DNA from: Phytophthora quininea
Taxonomy: Eukaryota; Oomycota; Peronosporomycetes; Peronosporales; Peronosporaceae
DNA: 64,000 nt
Assembly (NCBI GenBank): GCA_011947345.1
Contig: JAAVTG010000519.1
Location: 310,001-374,000, forward strand
Reading direction: 5' to 3'
Shown here piece by piece: positions 9,962 through 22,642 of this stretch; within the stretch, counting starts at the first letter, position 1; each line of letters starts with the position of its first letter. Under the pieces are notes generated by a model. The model was not told the origin of the DNA, searched no databases, and was given only the letters and a program-made list of their open reading frames with translations. Both the position numbers and the translations under genes were made by a program.

Positions 9962-12900
9962 ATGCAGGCGCTTCAGGACGCGCAGCAGCGCTTCAACGAC
10001 CTGGTGAACAATGACGTACGGGCTGTTACGGCTGCAGCATACTGGGGACAAGTCTATCTATCTATAGCGGCGTCATGTTCTAACGTGCTGTGTTTGTATC
10101 TGCGCAAATCTGCGACGTGTGACGGATATTGTTGCAGTGGCCCGAACGAGTGCCGGTGGAGTCCATGCCCGACTACGACCCGAGCTTTATGAAGGAAGGG
10201 TTCTTGCAGAAGAAGGGGCAGAGACTCAAAGGATGGAAGCGCCGCTGGTTTGTGTGCGACGGACGCACGCTGTCCTACTACATCTCCCGCAAGGACCGCA
10301 AGCCCAACGCCGTGATCCCGCTGGAAGGCTGCACAGTGCAGGACGGAGGCATCAGCGAGACGTGGAACTCGCCTCGCATTTATTTGACGGACCCGGCCAC
10401 TGGCATCATGTACTGCTTGTCTGCAGAGGAAGGGATCGTGGTCACGCAGTGGCTGGATGTTCTTCGGGTGGCAGTAGCGAGAGTAAATGGCGCGGCGAAT
10501 GACGCCTCGACATCGAACTCGCAGTCGTCCAGAAGTCACAGAACCAGGAACCCCGGCCGAGCGACGCAGCGATTGCCGTCCTCGTCCGACGATGAGGACA
10601 GCCGAGCGCAGCTCAAGCGAACCGCGTCGATGGGACTCAACCAGGGGAGAACGGTGACGCTGAAATCTGCAGCTTCAGCGATTGGAGGCTCGAGCGCTAC
10701 GTTGAACTCGAATGCGACGTCGAATGGAGAGATTAAACGTGCCGAACGCATGGTGTCGGCACCTTCGGCTGTTGGAAGCTCGAATGATACGTCTGCAGCG
10801 CATGCGTCACGTCCAGTGCACCACCACCGTGCTCCTCGTGCGAAAACACAGCACTTGCCGACCACGGTGTCACTTGAGAACGAGCTCTCTCACGGTCTGG
10901 ACGTGTTGGAGGCGCTTCTGTGTGGGCACCAATCTTCCCATTCGTCGTCGTCAGTGCGCAATACGGTGGTGTTCCGGCCGATTGGAGCGCTAAATGGAGT
11001 GCTGCGTAGTATCGGCACGGATTCAGTCTCGGGCAAGCAATACGCCCGTGCTAGTGTGGTGCTGCCTGTCTCTTCAGAGGTGGCGGCGATTTTGCTTGCC
11101 GACCACGGTCGCCGCGCCGAATGGGATGTGCATTTCCCACAGTCGTCTCATGTTGCCACATTTGACGACGCTACGGATCTCGTGCATTTGTCGAGTGGAG
11201 GCTTTGCACAGATTCAGCGCACAAAGCCGTTTGTGGCTCCTCATGTGGCTGCCGCAGCTTGCGCTCTGTGTGCAGCGCTCTTCTCCGGTGCCTCCTCCTG
11301 GGAAGCGCTGCTGACAGCTATGGTATACGCTGCTGCTATCGGTGGAGCTGCTAACAGTATTGACTACAGCTCAATTACAACGCCGCGCGACTTGCTGATT
11401 CTGCGTCATGTTCGAGAATCGGCAGCACCTGACCAGCAGGACTCAGGCGACGACAACTCGGTTGGCGAGATGGGTCAGTCTGTTGTGCTGATGCTGGAGA
11501 AGTCGGTGACAAACGAGCTTAAGCCGATTACAGCCGGAACAGTGCGAGCTCACGTGGGGCTGAGCGGTTGGCTGTTGGAACCAGTCGACGGAGGACACGG
11601 TACGCTGGCAACGTACGTGACAGACCTGGACATGAAGGGTTGGCTGTCGTCTGCTACAAGACAGAGCTTCCTGCTATCTCGGCTCGACTGTGTATCCGTT
11701 CTGAGTGAATACGTGAACCAGGCACAGCTATGTGGCGCCGAGCTTGGCTTCGGCGGCGGTGTCCTCGATGAGGAAGGCGATGGAGGATACGAAACGCGCA
11801 GCGTTGATTATGAAGATACCAGCGAGAGTCTTGGAGACGATGTGGATAGAGGATCCTCTGCTATCTTCCATCCAAAGTCTTACATGCGTGGCATGTTGCC
11901 GTTGCCCAGCGGTGGACTGAAGTTGATCGACAAGGAAGTGGCAAAGAAACAGAGTGGGGTGGTGAAGGATGTGATCAAATCTGCTGGAGCCAAGATCTTA
12001 GAAGGTAAATCGGCTGTCAGTCTGTCGCTGCCTGTGCGCATCTTCGAACCACGCACCAACTTGGAGCGGATCTGCGACTTGATGTTGTACGCGCCTACGT
12101 TCTTGAGCGTCGCACATGCACAAAACGATGCTCTGGAGCGATTCAAGTACGTCATGACGTTCGCTGTTGCTGGCCTCCACCACAGTATCGGACAGTTGAA
12201 GCCGTTTAACCCCATCTTGGGCGAGACCTTCCAGTCCACACTGAACGATGGCACGGATGTGAGCTGTGAACACACAAGCCACCACCCGCCCATCAGTAAC
12301 TTCCAGTTCACGGGCGAGAAGTACTCGATTGCTGGCTTTGTGCTGTGGGCTGCAAGCATGAGCGTCAAGTCGAACGCCATGCTGAACACGAACAAAGGTC
12401 CAGTCCGCGTGAGTTTCCCAGAAACCGATGGGCTCCCGCAACGACTATCGAGTATGGACTTCCTTACCTGCAGATCGGAGGCCTTCTGTGGGGCGACCGC
12501 ACAGTTGACATCATGGGCAATATGGTGTTCGAGGACAAGCGCAACCACTTCCAATGCGATCTGCGTCTGAACCCTGACGAGAAGAAGGGCATGGGCGGTA
12601 TGTTTTCTAGCTCCAAGACCCCCACAGACTCCCTTCGTGGCGTTATCCTGGACACGTCCGTGTCGCCTCCGCGTGAAATCTGCGAAGTCACAGGCTCGTG
12701 GCTGCACAACCTCGTATTCGGCGACAAGGTTTACTGGAGCATCAACAAGGACAAGAGCGGCTACATGGTGCCGTACCCAGAGGACAAAATCTTGCTGTCC
12801 GACTCGCGATACAGAGAGGACCTTCGCTATCTAGCGGCTGGTGACCTAGATGAAGCTCAAGACTGGAAGGTGAAGCTAGAGGTCCTGCAGCGCGCAGACC

Positions 12901-12965
12901 GGAAGGCAAGACTGGACGGCCGACGTCCTAACCATTGGTCTTTCAAAGAGTCGGGTGGTCATTAA
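9962..12965 (+). CDS. PH-START-oxysterol-binding protein (ORP)
   Basis: Lipid-transfer protein for membrane contact sites. Exon 1 ends at 10015 (donor GTACGG) and exon 2 starts at 10138. ATG 9962 is the first Met in frame after an acceptor-like site, but an upstream exon is possible. Domains: PH at about 10190-10470 (EGFLQKKGQRLKGWKRRWFV), a Ser-rich linker, a START domain at about 10960-11720 (RRAEWDVHFPQS...DLVHLSS), and an OSBP-related domain from about 12030 with NPILGETFQ and the signature EHTSHHPPISNF. The C-terminal ORP strand and helix part is in another frame after a one-base slip in the C run near 12433-12437. The PH-START-ORP order is not the animal or fungal arrangement. It probably moves sterol or phosphoinositide between ER and other membranes. 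Confidence 0.85.
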
Positions 12966-13080
12966 ATGAGAGCAGTAGACGTGGTTGTTGCAGCAGCTAG
13001 CATTTGAAATCTACTCGAGGTGTCATTCGTCTACGCTTTACTCTTGTCTACTGGCAATGCCACGTCTGCATCTATCAGCT

Positions 13081-16000
13081 TTACTTCCAAGCTGTCTGCA
13101 GGGCCTTGCGGTTGGCGAGAGACTTGGTGACGAAGGTGGCGACGAGGAAAGCCAAGCACAGCAGGATGAGCATCTCGTGGTTGAAGTCAGACGGCAGCAG
13201 GTCGAAGGACTTCGCGGGCGTCATGCGCACGTAGTACATGTCGAGACCGTGCGCGAACACGAGCGTAGTCGACTCCAGCTCCGCCGAGGCCGTGCTGATC
13301 GAGTTCAGGTTCTCCACTGTTTGGTTGTACGTCAGCATGGCCTGTGGACGGTTGTACACGGGCACTAGCGGCGAGTACATCATCAGTCCCTCCGCCTGCT
13401 CCTCGGGCGTCAACGGCTTCTCTGGCTGGCGAGGGTCGATGAAGTTGCGCACCAGCTTAAAGATCTGGCCAGTCTCCATTCCAACCAGGATCGACTGCGG
13501 CGTAATGCCATGCGAGGTCACCGTCACGCCCAAAGACTGTGCAAACACCAATACAGTTAGCCATCTCATTAGCCAAGTCAGTAGAAACTCTGTTGTCCAC
13601 GCACCGTAATCTTGGTTGGGTAGATGAAGCTCTTCTGCAGTACAAACGGAGCCTTCGAGTCAAAGGATGACCGCGACGACGTCCATGACGGGCGTTTCCA
13701 CGGGTTCAGCGAGTGCATACCCACAGCACCATCAAACAAGGACAGCGACACCAGTTCCGTGCGCTTCTCCTTCGTGTTCCAGAACGAGTACACAAGCCAG
13801 TTCTCGCTCTGCACCATACGCACAGGGCCCGCAGCATGCGCATGGCGAACACGATGAATGATACGACCAGCCACCGTGTCAAGCAGACTCACATGAAGCG
13901 AGTCACTGGCGATCGTGGCATATCCGATGAGATTCGGGTTCAGGTACTTGATCAGAAGGAGTCATCGCCAGTGATAGTCACGGCTGAGTCAACCACCGAG
14001 TGGTCGTGGTGGTGCGACGTAGCAATTAACTCGTGACCACGAGGAAGCACCACAGACCACACCTCACGGGCACGGTAGTCCGTTGTAGTAGCATCACCTT
14101 CACTCTCGATCGCGTAGCCGCGAAGAACGTTGCTGCTTTCATCAAAACGGTGGAAGTAAAAGTGCTCTAGCTCTGGGTGCGTACCGTCAGCCGTCTCCTT
14201 CGGGTAGAGCTCGACCTTCAGTGATTCCTCCGAAATTACAGCCACAGTACGACGTGCAGTCGGTTCCTCGTCCGTCGCAAGGTGCTTACGCTTCGGCAGC
14301 ACGACAACCCATGACGCGCCAGACGCCGCGGCAGCGCTGGCCGTGTCCACTTGGTGGCCATCGTCGCCATCCAGCCACACGAGCTCCGTCGAGTTCGAAA
14401 CCAGCAGCAGTTCGGCACCAGAGCCAAGCGCTGGGTGGTCGCGAGTCACAAAGAGTTGGTACTCAGGACCCACAAAGGCAGACCAGGCGACGGTGCTCAC
14501 TTCAGCACGGATGGCAAACAGCTTTCCAGACTCCGTCAGCACCATGATGTACTTGGAGAAACCGAACAGGTGGGCGTTGGGAGGTTCTTTACGAGCCGCA
14601 CGAGATCTGTCGACCACACTGTGGTGTCGACCCTCATCGAAAAACGACGACGAGAGCGACAGCATGTTTTCAACGAGCTGCTGGAGGCGCTTGATCTCGA
14701 TCTCCACCTCCTCAAAGAACGAAGGGATGTGCTTCAGAGCCTGCTTCTCGATCTCCGTCTCCGCTGGAGTGATCCAACGCACGCGCTTGATGTTGGCAAG
14801 GGCCTCCTCGCGCACCCACTCGATGCTGCCATTGCTGTTAGCCGCTTCAGCGTCCTCCTCGTTCGCAGTCATAACCAGCGCGTCGTCCTTGAGGACCAGC
14901 ACAGCACGGCAGTTCGGCGCGTCCTTCTTCGGGTTGGGGCAACCAACAAAAGCGTTCGAAACATCGCCGCCAAAGGCACTCAGGTCCAGCTCGGCTTCCC
15001 ATGATACCGAGGCCAAGTCCGATCCCAGCGAGTACGACTTCACTCCTACACGCTTACCGTCGCTTTGAGTCGCAGCATGGAACAGCACTGAGCTGTCCGT
15101 GACAGCCTCCTTCAAAGCGCCCTCACCAGCAACCAGAGCGACCACTTCCACCTTCAACGCACTCGTGATCTTCAGAATCGCACGCTTGCCGGATGCCAGC
15201 AGAGCCACCAACGCGCTCGAAATGGTTGTGTCAATAGCAACCACCTTATCTCCCTCAAGAGCCAATGAGCTGAGATTAACCTCCGTAGCATCGTCAGAGT
15301 TCTCTAGTCCTTGCAGCAGCAGTTGGTTCTTTGTAAGCGTCACGGCAGCAGCCTTGCCCTGCTCACTGTCCCGACGCAGCACCGTCACTGCTTGCACTCC
15401 GCTCTTGTCGCTCTCGTCAATCTCCGGTCGTGTGAAATGGTTGACAGCTTTTCCGGAAGACAAGTCGTACTGCAGCATGTGGCGACCAGCCATGACGAAC
15501 AGCATCTTACTGTCGCTGCCCACTTGCCAGGACAGACTCTTGGCTTCAGCTGCCGCCTGAGTGAACTCCTTGGGCAGGTTCTGGGTCTTGACTTGGCCAT
15601 CTTTGACTGTCACCATGGCCGCACTGTAGGACGTCAGGACGACCGAATGGTCGCCGTCCAGTGAGAACACGCCTCCGAAAACAGCGTCCTGCGCTGGACC
15701 TGAGTAAGCCACTTGGTCCCATAGTAAGAACCCTGTACTAGCGTCCCAGAGGCGGATGTTGCGGCCCGATCCAGACACGGCTAGCAGCCCGTAGTTGGTC
15801 AGCTGGATGGTGTCGATAGCGTCCTCCTGCGTCAGCACGCGACGCCACTGAATGTCGCCGGTCTTGGCGTCCAGTCGAGCCAGCGCGCGGGATCGACCGT
15901 CCGACGCCACGTACACGGCCCTGGTGGAGCCTCTGGACGCCACCGAGTGCGGCCCGCGACTGACGGAGCCCCGTAGGCCACGGCCGTCACGCGTCCGACA

Positions 16001-16092
16001 TTCTCCGCGCTCCAGTCGAACTCCCCGGCCTGGTCTTCGTACAGCGCAGAGGCCGCGCCCAGCAGCAGCGCCAGCAGCAAGAGCTTGGTCAT
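13081..16092 (-). CDS. EMC1: ER membrane protein complex subunit 1 (EMC1)
   Basis: Large lumenal subunit of the EMC insertase. ATG at 16092 opens a signal peptide (MTKLLLLALLLGAASALYE). A PQQ/WD-like beta-propeller follows (SRALARLDAKTGDIQWRRVL), then the conserved EMC1 C-terminal domain. The last exon carries SHGITPQSILVGMETGQI, DPRQPEKPLTPEEQ, YNQTV and LESTTLVFAHGLDMYYVR, each with a clear counterpart in human EMC1. One TM helix (about 13170-13115) precedes the cytosolic tail TAWK. An intron lies at 13537-13604. Frame slips of one base occur at the G4 run near 15975 and at TT near 13953. About 980 residues, as in animals. Confidence 0.9.
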
Positions 16093-16281
16093 CGTCTCCC
16101 CTTTTTGGCTTTGATACGTGACGTTAAAAATCGGAAATAGTACGAGATGGATACATTTGTGTTGCAGGAAGTTGAAATTGTTCGGTAGTCGATTAGACTT
16201 GACTGGCAAGAGTTTCCTCGCCGTTGTCGTTAGTGCATTGCTTTCTGCCACAGTCCATTGGGGTTTGCTTCAATTTCTTGC

Positions 16282-19200
16282 CTAGAGCGCGTCCATCCGC
16301 ATGTCACGCGCATTCCCAGCAACAAACGAGTGGTTGGCGCCTCCGACTGGCGCCCCGCACTCGGGGCATCGCGTTTGCTCCATGGCCATTCCACATTCGC
16401 CAATCGAGTACGAGTGGCCGTTGACACACCGATACCAATGGCCCGAGCCAGGAAACTCGGTCTGCATCGCTGTCTTGATCGCTCGCATCTCCTCCGTCGA
16501 CACCTTTTGATAAAACGTCACATTCTTCGCCATCTGGACGATACGCCGCAGCTTTTCATTGACGTCGCTAACAATTCGGCTGTACACTCCAGTAGCTTCT
16601 TCCATCAATTCCTTGAGCACGCCGTTCGTAGAGAAAGCAATACTCTCAACCTCTTGTTCACGGGCCTTCCGCTCGGATTCGTTCTTGACATCCTCGCTCA
16701 ATCTTGCTTCAGCGCGTTTCAACAGCAATTGAACCAGCAGAAGTTGGGTTTCGCGGGTTTGTAGAGAGAACGAGCCCTTGGCAAACTGTTTCAGTGCATC
16801 ACGAGCATATTGCTCTGCTTTGCTGAAGCTATCGACGCGTTTGTCCAACGTCATCAGCTGCCCAGAGAGCAGATAGAAGTAGCCGACGTACGGGAACGAA
16901 GAGTTCCTTACCGGCAAAGTACTCATGTCAATAGCCACATCGCCACCACCTTCCCCACCTTTGGCTTTAGTTAGCAATGCCACACAAGCCTCGTACACCT
17001 TTTGACACGGTGGGCTTGACAACAGCGCCGAACGCACGGATATCGTGTCGCAGAGATCTATCCAATATCAAGTCCCCGCGATCAATAGCAGTGTTCACAC
17101 GTTGCTGCAATTCCGTGAGCTGGCGCTGTGCATGAGTGATGAACTTCTTCTCAGCGGCGTCGATTGCAGCTCGCTTCGTCACGCGGCCGTAGCGTCGAAG
17201 TCCGCGGATCGGTCCCTTGCAGTTGGGACACTGCGGCATATCGATGTATTCGCCAGGTAATGCTCCTGGCTTGCCGTTGCTGTCGTAGTAGGAGCTCATT
17301 TGCAGTGTGCCATCAAGTGTTGCCATGGTGTACACCGTCGAGCAGCACGGCAGGATCAGCACGGGGTCTTCGGAAGGATCAATCTCACTATACGTCTGGA
17401 ACAGAATAACATCGACCACCTTCTCCTTCACGTCGTCATCGCCACATTCGTGACAAAACCCTTGTGACGGACAGTCTTCTCCGCAGACACTTGGGCACTG
17501 GTGACCACATTCAAGCGATTTCGAGCAGCGTCGATCGCAGAGACGTCTGGTACACGGAGCACCGCATGGTAGTGAGCATGGTCCGTAGTGTTCACAGCTC
17601 CAGTCACAACGCTCCGTGCATGCGGAGCACGGATCGCTGCACGGGTGGTTGCAAGACCCGTGCGCACAGCAGAATACGTCGCAGATGTACCTGCACGGAG
17701 GGCACGGCGTTTTGCCATGACAAATTCCTCGACAACGGTGGCAGCATTGCAGCAGTCGCTCGCATTCTTTTGACATGGGCCATGCTCAGTTGGTGTAATC
17801 GGGAAGTCTGGCTCATCTTCGTGGGCTTTCAGTGTGCTTTCAATGCAGTCGCAGCATTTACAGGAACAAGCATGACCGCACGGTAATGGAGCACCACACG
17901 TCCTCGTGCATTTGACGGCTTTCGCACTGCACACGACGCGTTGCATGTGTCCACAGGAAGGCACGAATTTCTCGACCAACACCTTGCACTTGAGTTTATC
18001 CCGAGCTTTGGCTTGGAAGCATTTCGCGTCCTTGTATTCATGGCCGCACGGCAGAGTAATGGCACCGATTTCAACTTGACAGGACCCACAAGGATCTCCA
18101 CAAACTCCGGGACACACGTGGCCACACTCGTCTTGAAGGCGCGGACACGGCTGAGTGCAGAACACGGCAGTGTGCGAAGGTAAATCCGTGTGACAAAGTT
18201 TTGGGCACGTGTGGCCGCATCGAGGCAAACGCCTACCACATGGTAGTAGGCAACCTCCGTCCGGTGACAACAACGCAAAAGACTTGGGGTTGGCAGCAAT
18301 TCTGTGGTCGTTCGGGTGGCGTTGGCAGTGCAGCGGCAATCCATCTCCGTAGCAGTCGTCCGTCTGAAGTCGATCTAACACTTCTTGCCACATCGGAGAC
18401 TTCTCTCGAAGTAAACCACCATGCCCAACAAGAATCAGCCCGTGCTTAGCTCTCGATAGCAGCACGTTAACTCGGTTCGGTGTTTTGAGAAAGCCAATTG
18501 TGCTTCGACCCTGAGCATTCGTACTGCTGCGAACAAGACTTACTAAAATGACAGTCGCCTCCTCGCCTTGGAAATTATCCACGGTAGCTGCTCGAATCGA
18601 CCCAGACAGCTCTCGCTTGGTCGTTCCTAGGGATGCTGAACTGTCAAGTCTTATCTCATCCAGCAACGTCGAAATGTCGTCTTCGACGTCCTCGTCTCCG
18701 TCGTACGTGCGCTGGATTTCTGACACGTCGAGCTCGTTCAGTTCCAGCACAAACTCTCCTCGAAGTGCAGACCGCAGCTTCAGCAGTTGACCCACGTACG
18801 GGGTGATGATTGCGATGTCACTTGTTTTGTAGCCTTGCCGCAGCAAATACTTTAGAGTAGCGACTAGATACGCCACTTCATACGAATTCGAGTGAGATCG
18901 AGCAGGAGCCCCCAAAACTCCGGATGCTCCATCCTGCGGGTGATTGTGATTCACAAAGAAAACATTCTTGTCAACACCACGTAGAGGCGGGTACTGCTTA
19001 GTCTCATCAGCATCGCGGACTTGAGGGTAGAACAACATCCGCAACAACTGCGAAATTTGGGGACGCATACGATGCTGTTCCGTCAGCATCCAGAACGGCA
19101 AACCCGAAGTTGGCACCACGAGTCTCTCAAACAAAGATACATCCAAAGCATACCGCTGCCCAATTGCGCTGTCAACACTCAAGTTGTACTCGGCGATATG

Positions 19201-22200
19201 TGGACGAAGCTGCTTGTGGTCGCCAATGAGGATGAGCTGTTGACACGCTGGCGACAGGCAGGCCATCAGTTGAGCTTCGAGCACCTCCCCTGCTTCTTCG
19301 CAAATGACAACTCGCGGCGCCACAGCCGCGATTTTCTGCTGATTCTTCGCCACACCAGTCGTCGTCATGCCAATGATTTGGACACGTTGCAACATCGCTA
19401 CGTCGGCTTGCTCTCTCACTGTGTCAAGCTTCTTCAAAGTCTCGTTATAGGCTTTTTGAGCAGCAACGAGGTCGTTGACCCGGTTTGCTCGAACAGCTCC
19501 AACCCACTCAGCTAGAGCCGCGCGACGGTCGGCGATGCTCCATTGCCAGACGTTCGGACTCCGCCGTCTTGCATTGCGTCCTGGAGCGCTGCTACAGTCC
19601 TGACCGCGGATCCAGTAGTCAATAATGTCGTTGGAGCCGGCAAGCTCCCAATCATTTTCAAACAATTCCGCACTGCGCTCAGCAAAGTAGTCGTATTCAT
19701 TGGGGAAACGCGTCTCTAAGAACCACTTCAAAGACTCCCATGTTGGATGACGTGCATTTGCGTCGAGTTCCTGTTGAGCCACCTTGATAGCGTCGGCATC
19801 CTCGTCCAGCTTGTTGTACAACATCTTCATTTCAAACCGAGGGAAAGAGCGTGGCAGCTTGTTGAGGTTGTTCTTCTCAAGACGAGGTTCTTTGCATTGA
19901 CCACCGATACGAACGAGACTGGTAATGCCAACATCCAAAAGATGACACAAGAACTGATCCAGCGCGTGATTGGTGTAGCAGACAATCAACACGGGCGCTA
20001 TCTTCGCCTCCACAATAATTCGTGTGAGCATCGCACCGATAAACGACTTTCCGGTGCCAGGAAGTCCTTGGATGCAGGCCACTCGGCTACTCAACGCCTG
20101 CACTAACGCCTTTGCTTGATCCCCTTCCAAAGTTGAATAGCGAACCAAAGCTGCCTCGCAATTTTCTTTGGAGTTTTCTTCAATCGGATGTAACAGTAGA
20201 CGCCCTCTCACTTCAACAGCTTCTCTCGAGTGGTTCTTGATAACACTGGTAAGATCAAACGTAAAATCACGCATCCGGCAGTACAACGGAACATCCATTC
20301 GCGTAGTTCCTTTAGTAGGTGGGGCCTCTGGGGCCAAATACTCCAAGAACGGCATCGTCGCTGGTTGGATCGACTGGAGCGCGCGTAGCACAGGTTCATA
20401 ACCAACGAAGAATACTTTGTTGAATTCCAATAGCAACAACGTAGGAGTTTGTTGGTGTTGTCCTTGCCGAATCAATGCAGCTCGCTGCCATCGTTCAAGA
20501 GTCTTCAGGTCTCCTGCTTCAAACGGCTGCAAGGTAATCGCAGCCATATCCTTTACAAGTCGGTTCATATCCCGGCCAGCAATCTGACAAAACACCACCT
20601 CCACCACGTTGCCCATATAGGTGACTATAGCCACCATTCCATTAAATGGCAGTCGACCCGTCTTCTCCCACAACTCACGACGAGTCTTCTCGTCATCTTT
20701 CTTTTCTTTGCCGCTCTGTTCTTGCCGACCATTTCAGCTTTAGACGGTTGAGGGAATTGTACGTCGATGCAAAGGCCATGACGCTCCACACGCTGGTCTC
20801 GATCCCGTTCACCACGACTGTACGTGTGTTTGAGAGAGAGATCCGACTCGACCACGGGGTACACGTTATAATCCACATCGGAGTCTCTTAAACGCCCTCC
20901 AGCAAGATTTCCACGAGTTTCGATCAGCCGACGTTCAAGGTCTTGCAGACACAGGCGAATAGAGCCGATCAGGTCTTCGCGAAACAGGCGAAAGTGCGTG
21001 TCGACCCAGCGTTCAGGTCCCGGCGGCAACCAGTGAGCATTTTCGTGGAATGGGAAGTTGCCAGGCAGCAACGGAGGCTCACGTGACAAGCACTCTTCCG
21101 TAGTCGGAAGCAGTCGGATTTCGCGGATATCTCGCAAGTCGTTGTCATGGCGAGGACCGACACTACCGTCGGCGAAAACCGCCTCTCCTGGAATCCCTAC
21201 GTCAAGAACATCCCAAGTCTCGGCTGTGGGGCTGTTAGGGTCTCTACCGTATCGCCGGGCATTCTCAGCCTTCCTTTTCAAACCCGCAGCTCGCTGGATG
21301 CTGCGTTCGCCCCGACGAATCATCTGATGAAGTCTCGCCACTTCTTCTCGCATGAACCGGAAGCACAGCTCCGAGTCGAGACTAGAGTCGTTTGTTTGAA
21401 TACGATCCCTCGGCTCCTGCTCCAGCCACGCAGTGATCAACGCATCGACATACTCCACGGTCTCCTGGAACGCCTTCTCGTAGATAATGTCTTGGAATTT
21501 GTTGCCCAGCAAATACAACAGACGAATGAATGGCAGACAGACTTGGGTGAAGCAAAGTGGCGCGTATTTCCGCCCTTGACACTCTCTCAGAAAGCTCTCA
21601 TGAGTCAGGGTCCGGTCTTCAATGCTGTGGCGCTCTACGATCTGCTCCAACTCCTCCAAATATAATTGGAAAAGCTGCACGTGCGCTGTCTTCACAAACG
21701 AGCAGATGTGGTTGGCTTCCGTCATGTGCTGACTCACCATCTCCATCTGTCTCATCGTCAGCAAGGTCACTAAGGGCACAAGGCCCCTCTGGAAGGAAAT
21801 CACGTTTCGTTTTCTGCCAGCATCGTTCGAGTACTCCAAATTCAGTAGATCTTGCAGCACCACCAGTCCTCGACCGTCCGTTCTCCCCAACTCTCTCACG
21901 AACTGAGCAGCCAGGTTGTCTTTCAGCAGAGCTTGCAGTCCTGAGTTTACAAAGTTCATCACTTGCGTCTGGCTGTCCAAAAGCCATGTTTGCCCTTCTT
22001 TAGGCACCAGGAACCCTTTCCAGAGCATTTCCGCGTTGTTTGGCCCCGTCCAGAAGCACACCAAGGCATCGGAATGGCTCGAGAAAATGGCTCCGGAATT
22101 CAATTTGTCCCGTAAATGACCTCGCAGTAATCCTACCGCAAAGGTGGGCGAGATCTCTTCACTCCCGCCTTGACGACTGGGTGGCTGGTTGTTCCTCTGC

Positions 22201-22301
22201 ACAGCATCGTGGTTGCAACTATTTGCGTGCGAGTATCGGCACGAGTCGCCAAACCGGCAACTACCAGTCCGCTGGAACTTAAAACACGGTCGTTGGGCCA
22301 T
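16282..22301 (-). CDS. ZNFX1/Hrr1-like SF1 helicase with CCCH, NFX1 and RZ zinc fingers
   Basis: Start at ATG 22301, just before a CCCH finger (C-x8-C-x5-C-x3-H). An all-helical ARM-like region follows, then a UPF1-family SF1 helicase: Walker A GLPGTGKS at about 20050, Walker B-like VVICEEAGE, GDHKQLRPHIAEYN, TVDNFQGEEATVI and RVNVLLSRAKHG. After that come rows of NFX1-type cysteine fingers (18300-17400) and a C-terminal RZ finger (GHWYRCVNGH...CGMAMEQTRCPECGA, about 16440-16310), the signature shared by ZNFX1 and RNF213. Total about 2,000 residues. Homologues act in small-RNA inheritance (C. elegans ZNFX-1), heterochromatic RNAi (S. pombe Hrr1) and RNA sensing (human ZNFX1). Frame slips near 20710, at 17768-17771 and near 17005 are small and resolvable. 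Part of the gene is copied in inverse orientation at 25.2-25.8 kb. Confidence 0.88.
21143..21796. repeat. Inverted duplication, arm 1 (inside ZNFX1-like gene)
   Basis: About 650 bp within the helical region of the ZNFX1-like gene recurs in reverse complement at about 25157-25808. The translated part is essentially unchanged, and only three base differences were seen in the stretches compared near the ends. The arms are separated by about 3.4 kb. Confidence 0.9.
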
Positions 22302-22612
22302 GCTTCCGCCGCCAACTGAGAAGATTGTGGACCTGCTGAAGAAATGGCGCACCGTTGATGGGGATTGACGCACGGGGTAGGATAGAATCTTGATCCAATC
22401 TACGCGGGCTTCGTAGGAAGGACTGGTCGAATTCGTGCACGAAGCATGCCATTGCTGTGCTCACAGCCGTTTGTTGGCCCAAGTGGTTCTGGGAAGTTTG
22501 TCGCTTTGGGTGCGATCATGGTCGGAAAGAACCACTTCACGTCGCTGAGGTAGTAGTCACTGTGGTTGAATTGATAATTTGACAGCTTCGCCCTCGAACC
22601 GCAACACTCGAA

Positions 22613-22626
22613 GCTCATTTCTCAAA
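22613..22626 (+). promoter_or_regulatory. Candidate initiator before the decayed membrane-protein copy
   Basis: GCTCATTTCTCAAA fits the oomycete Inr (GCTCATTYYNCAWTTT) and lies about 20-30 bp before ATG 22643. It may be the relic promoter of the pseudogene. Confidence 0.4.
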
Positions 22627-22642
22627 AGCACCAGTCCCAAGC

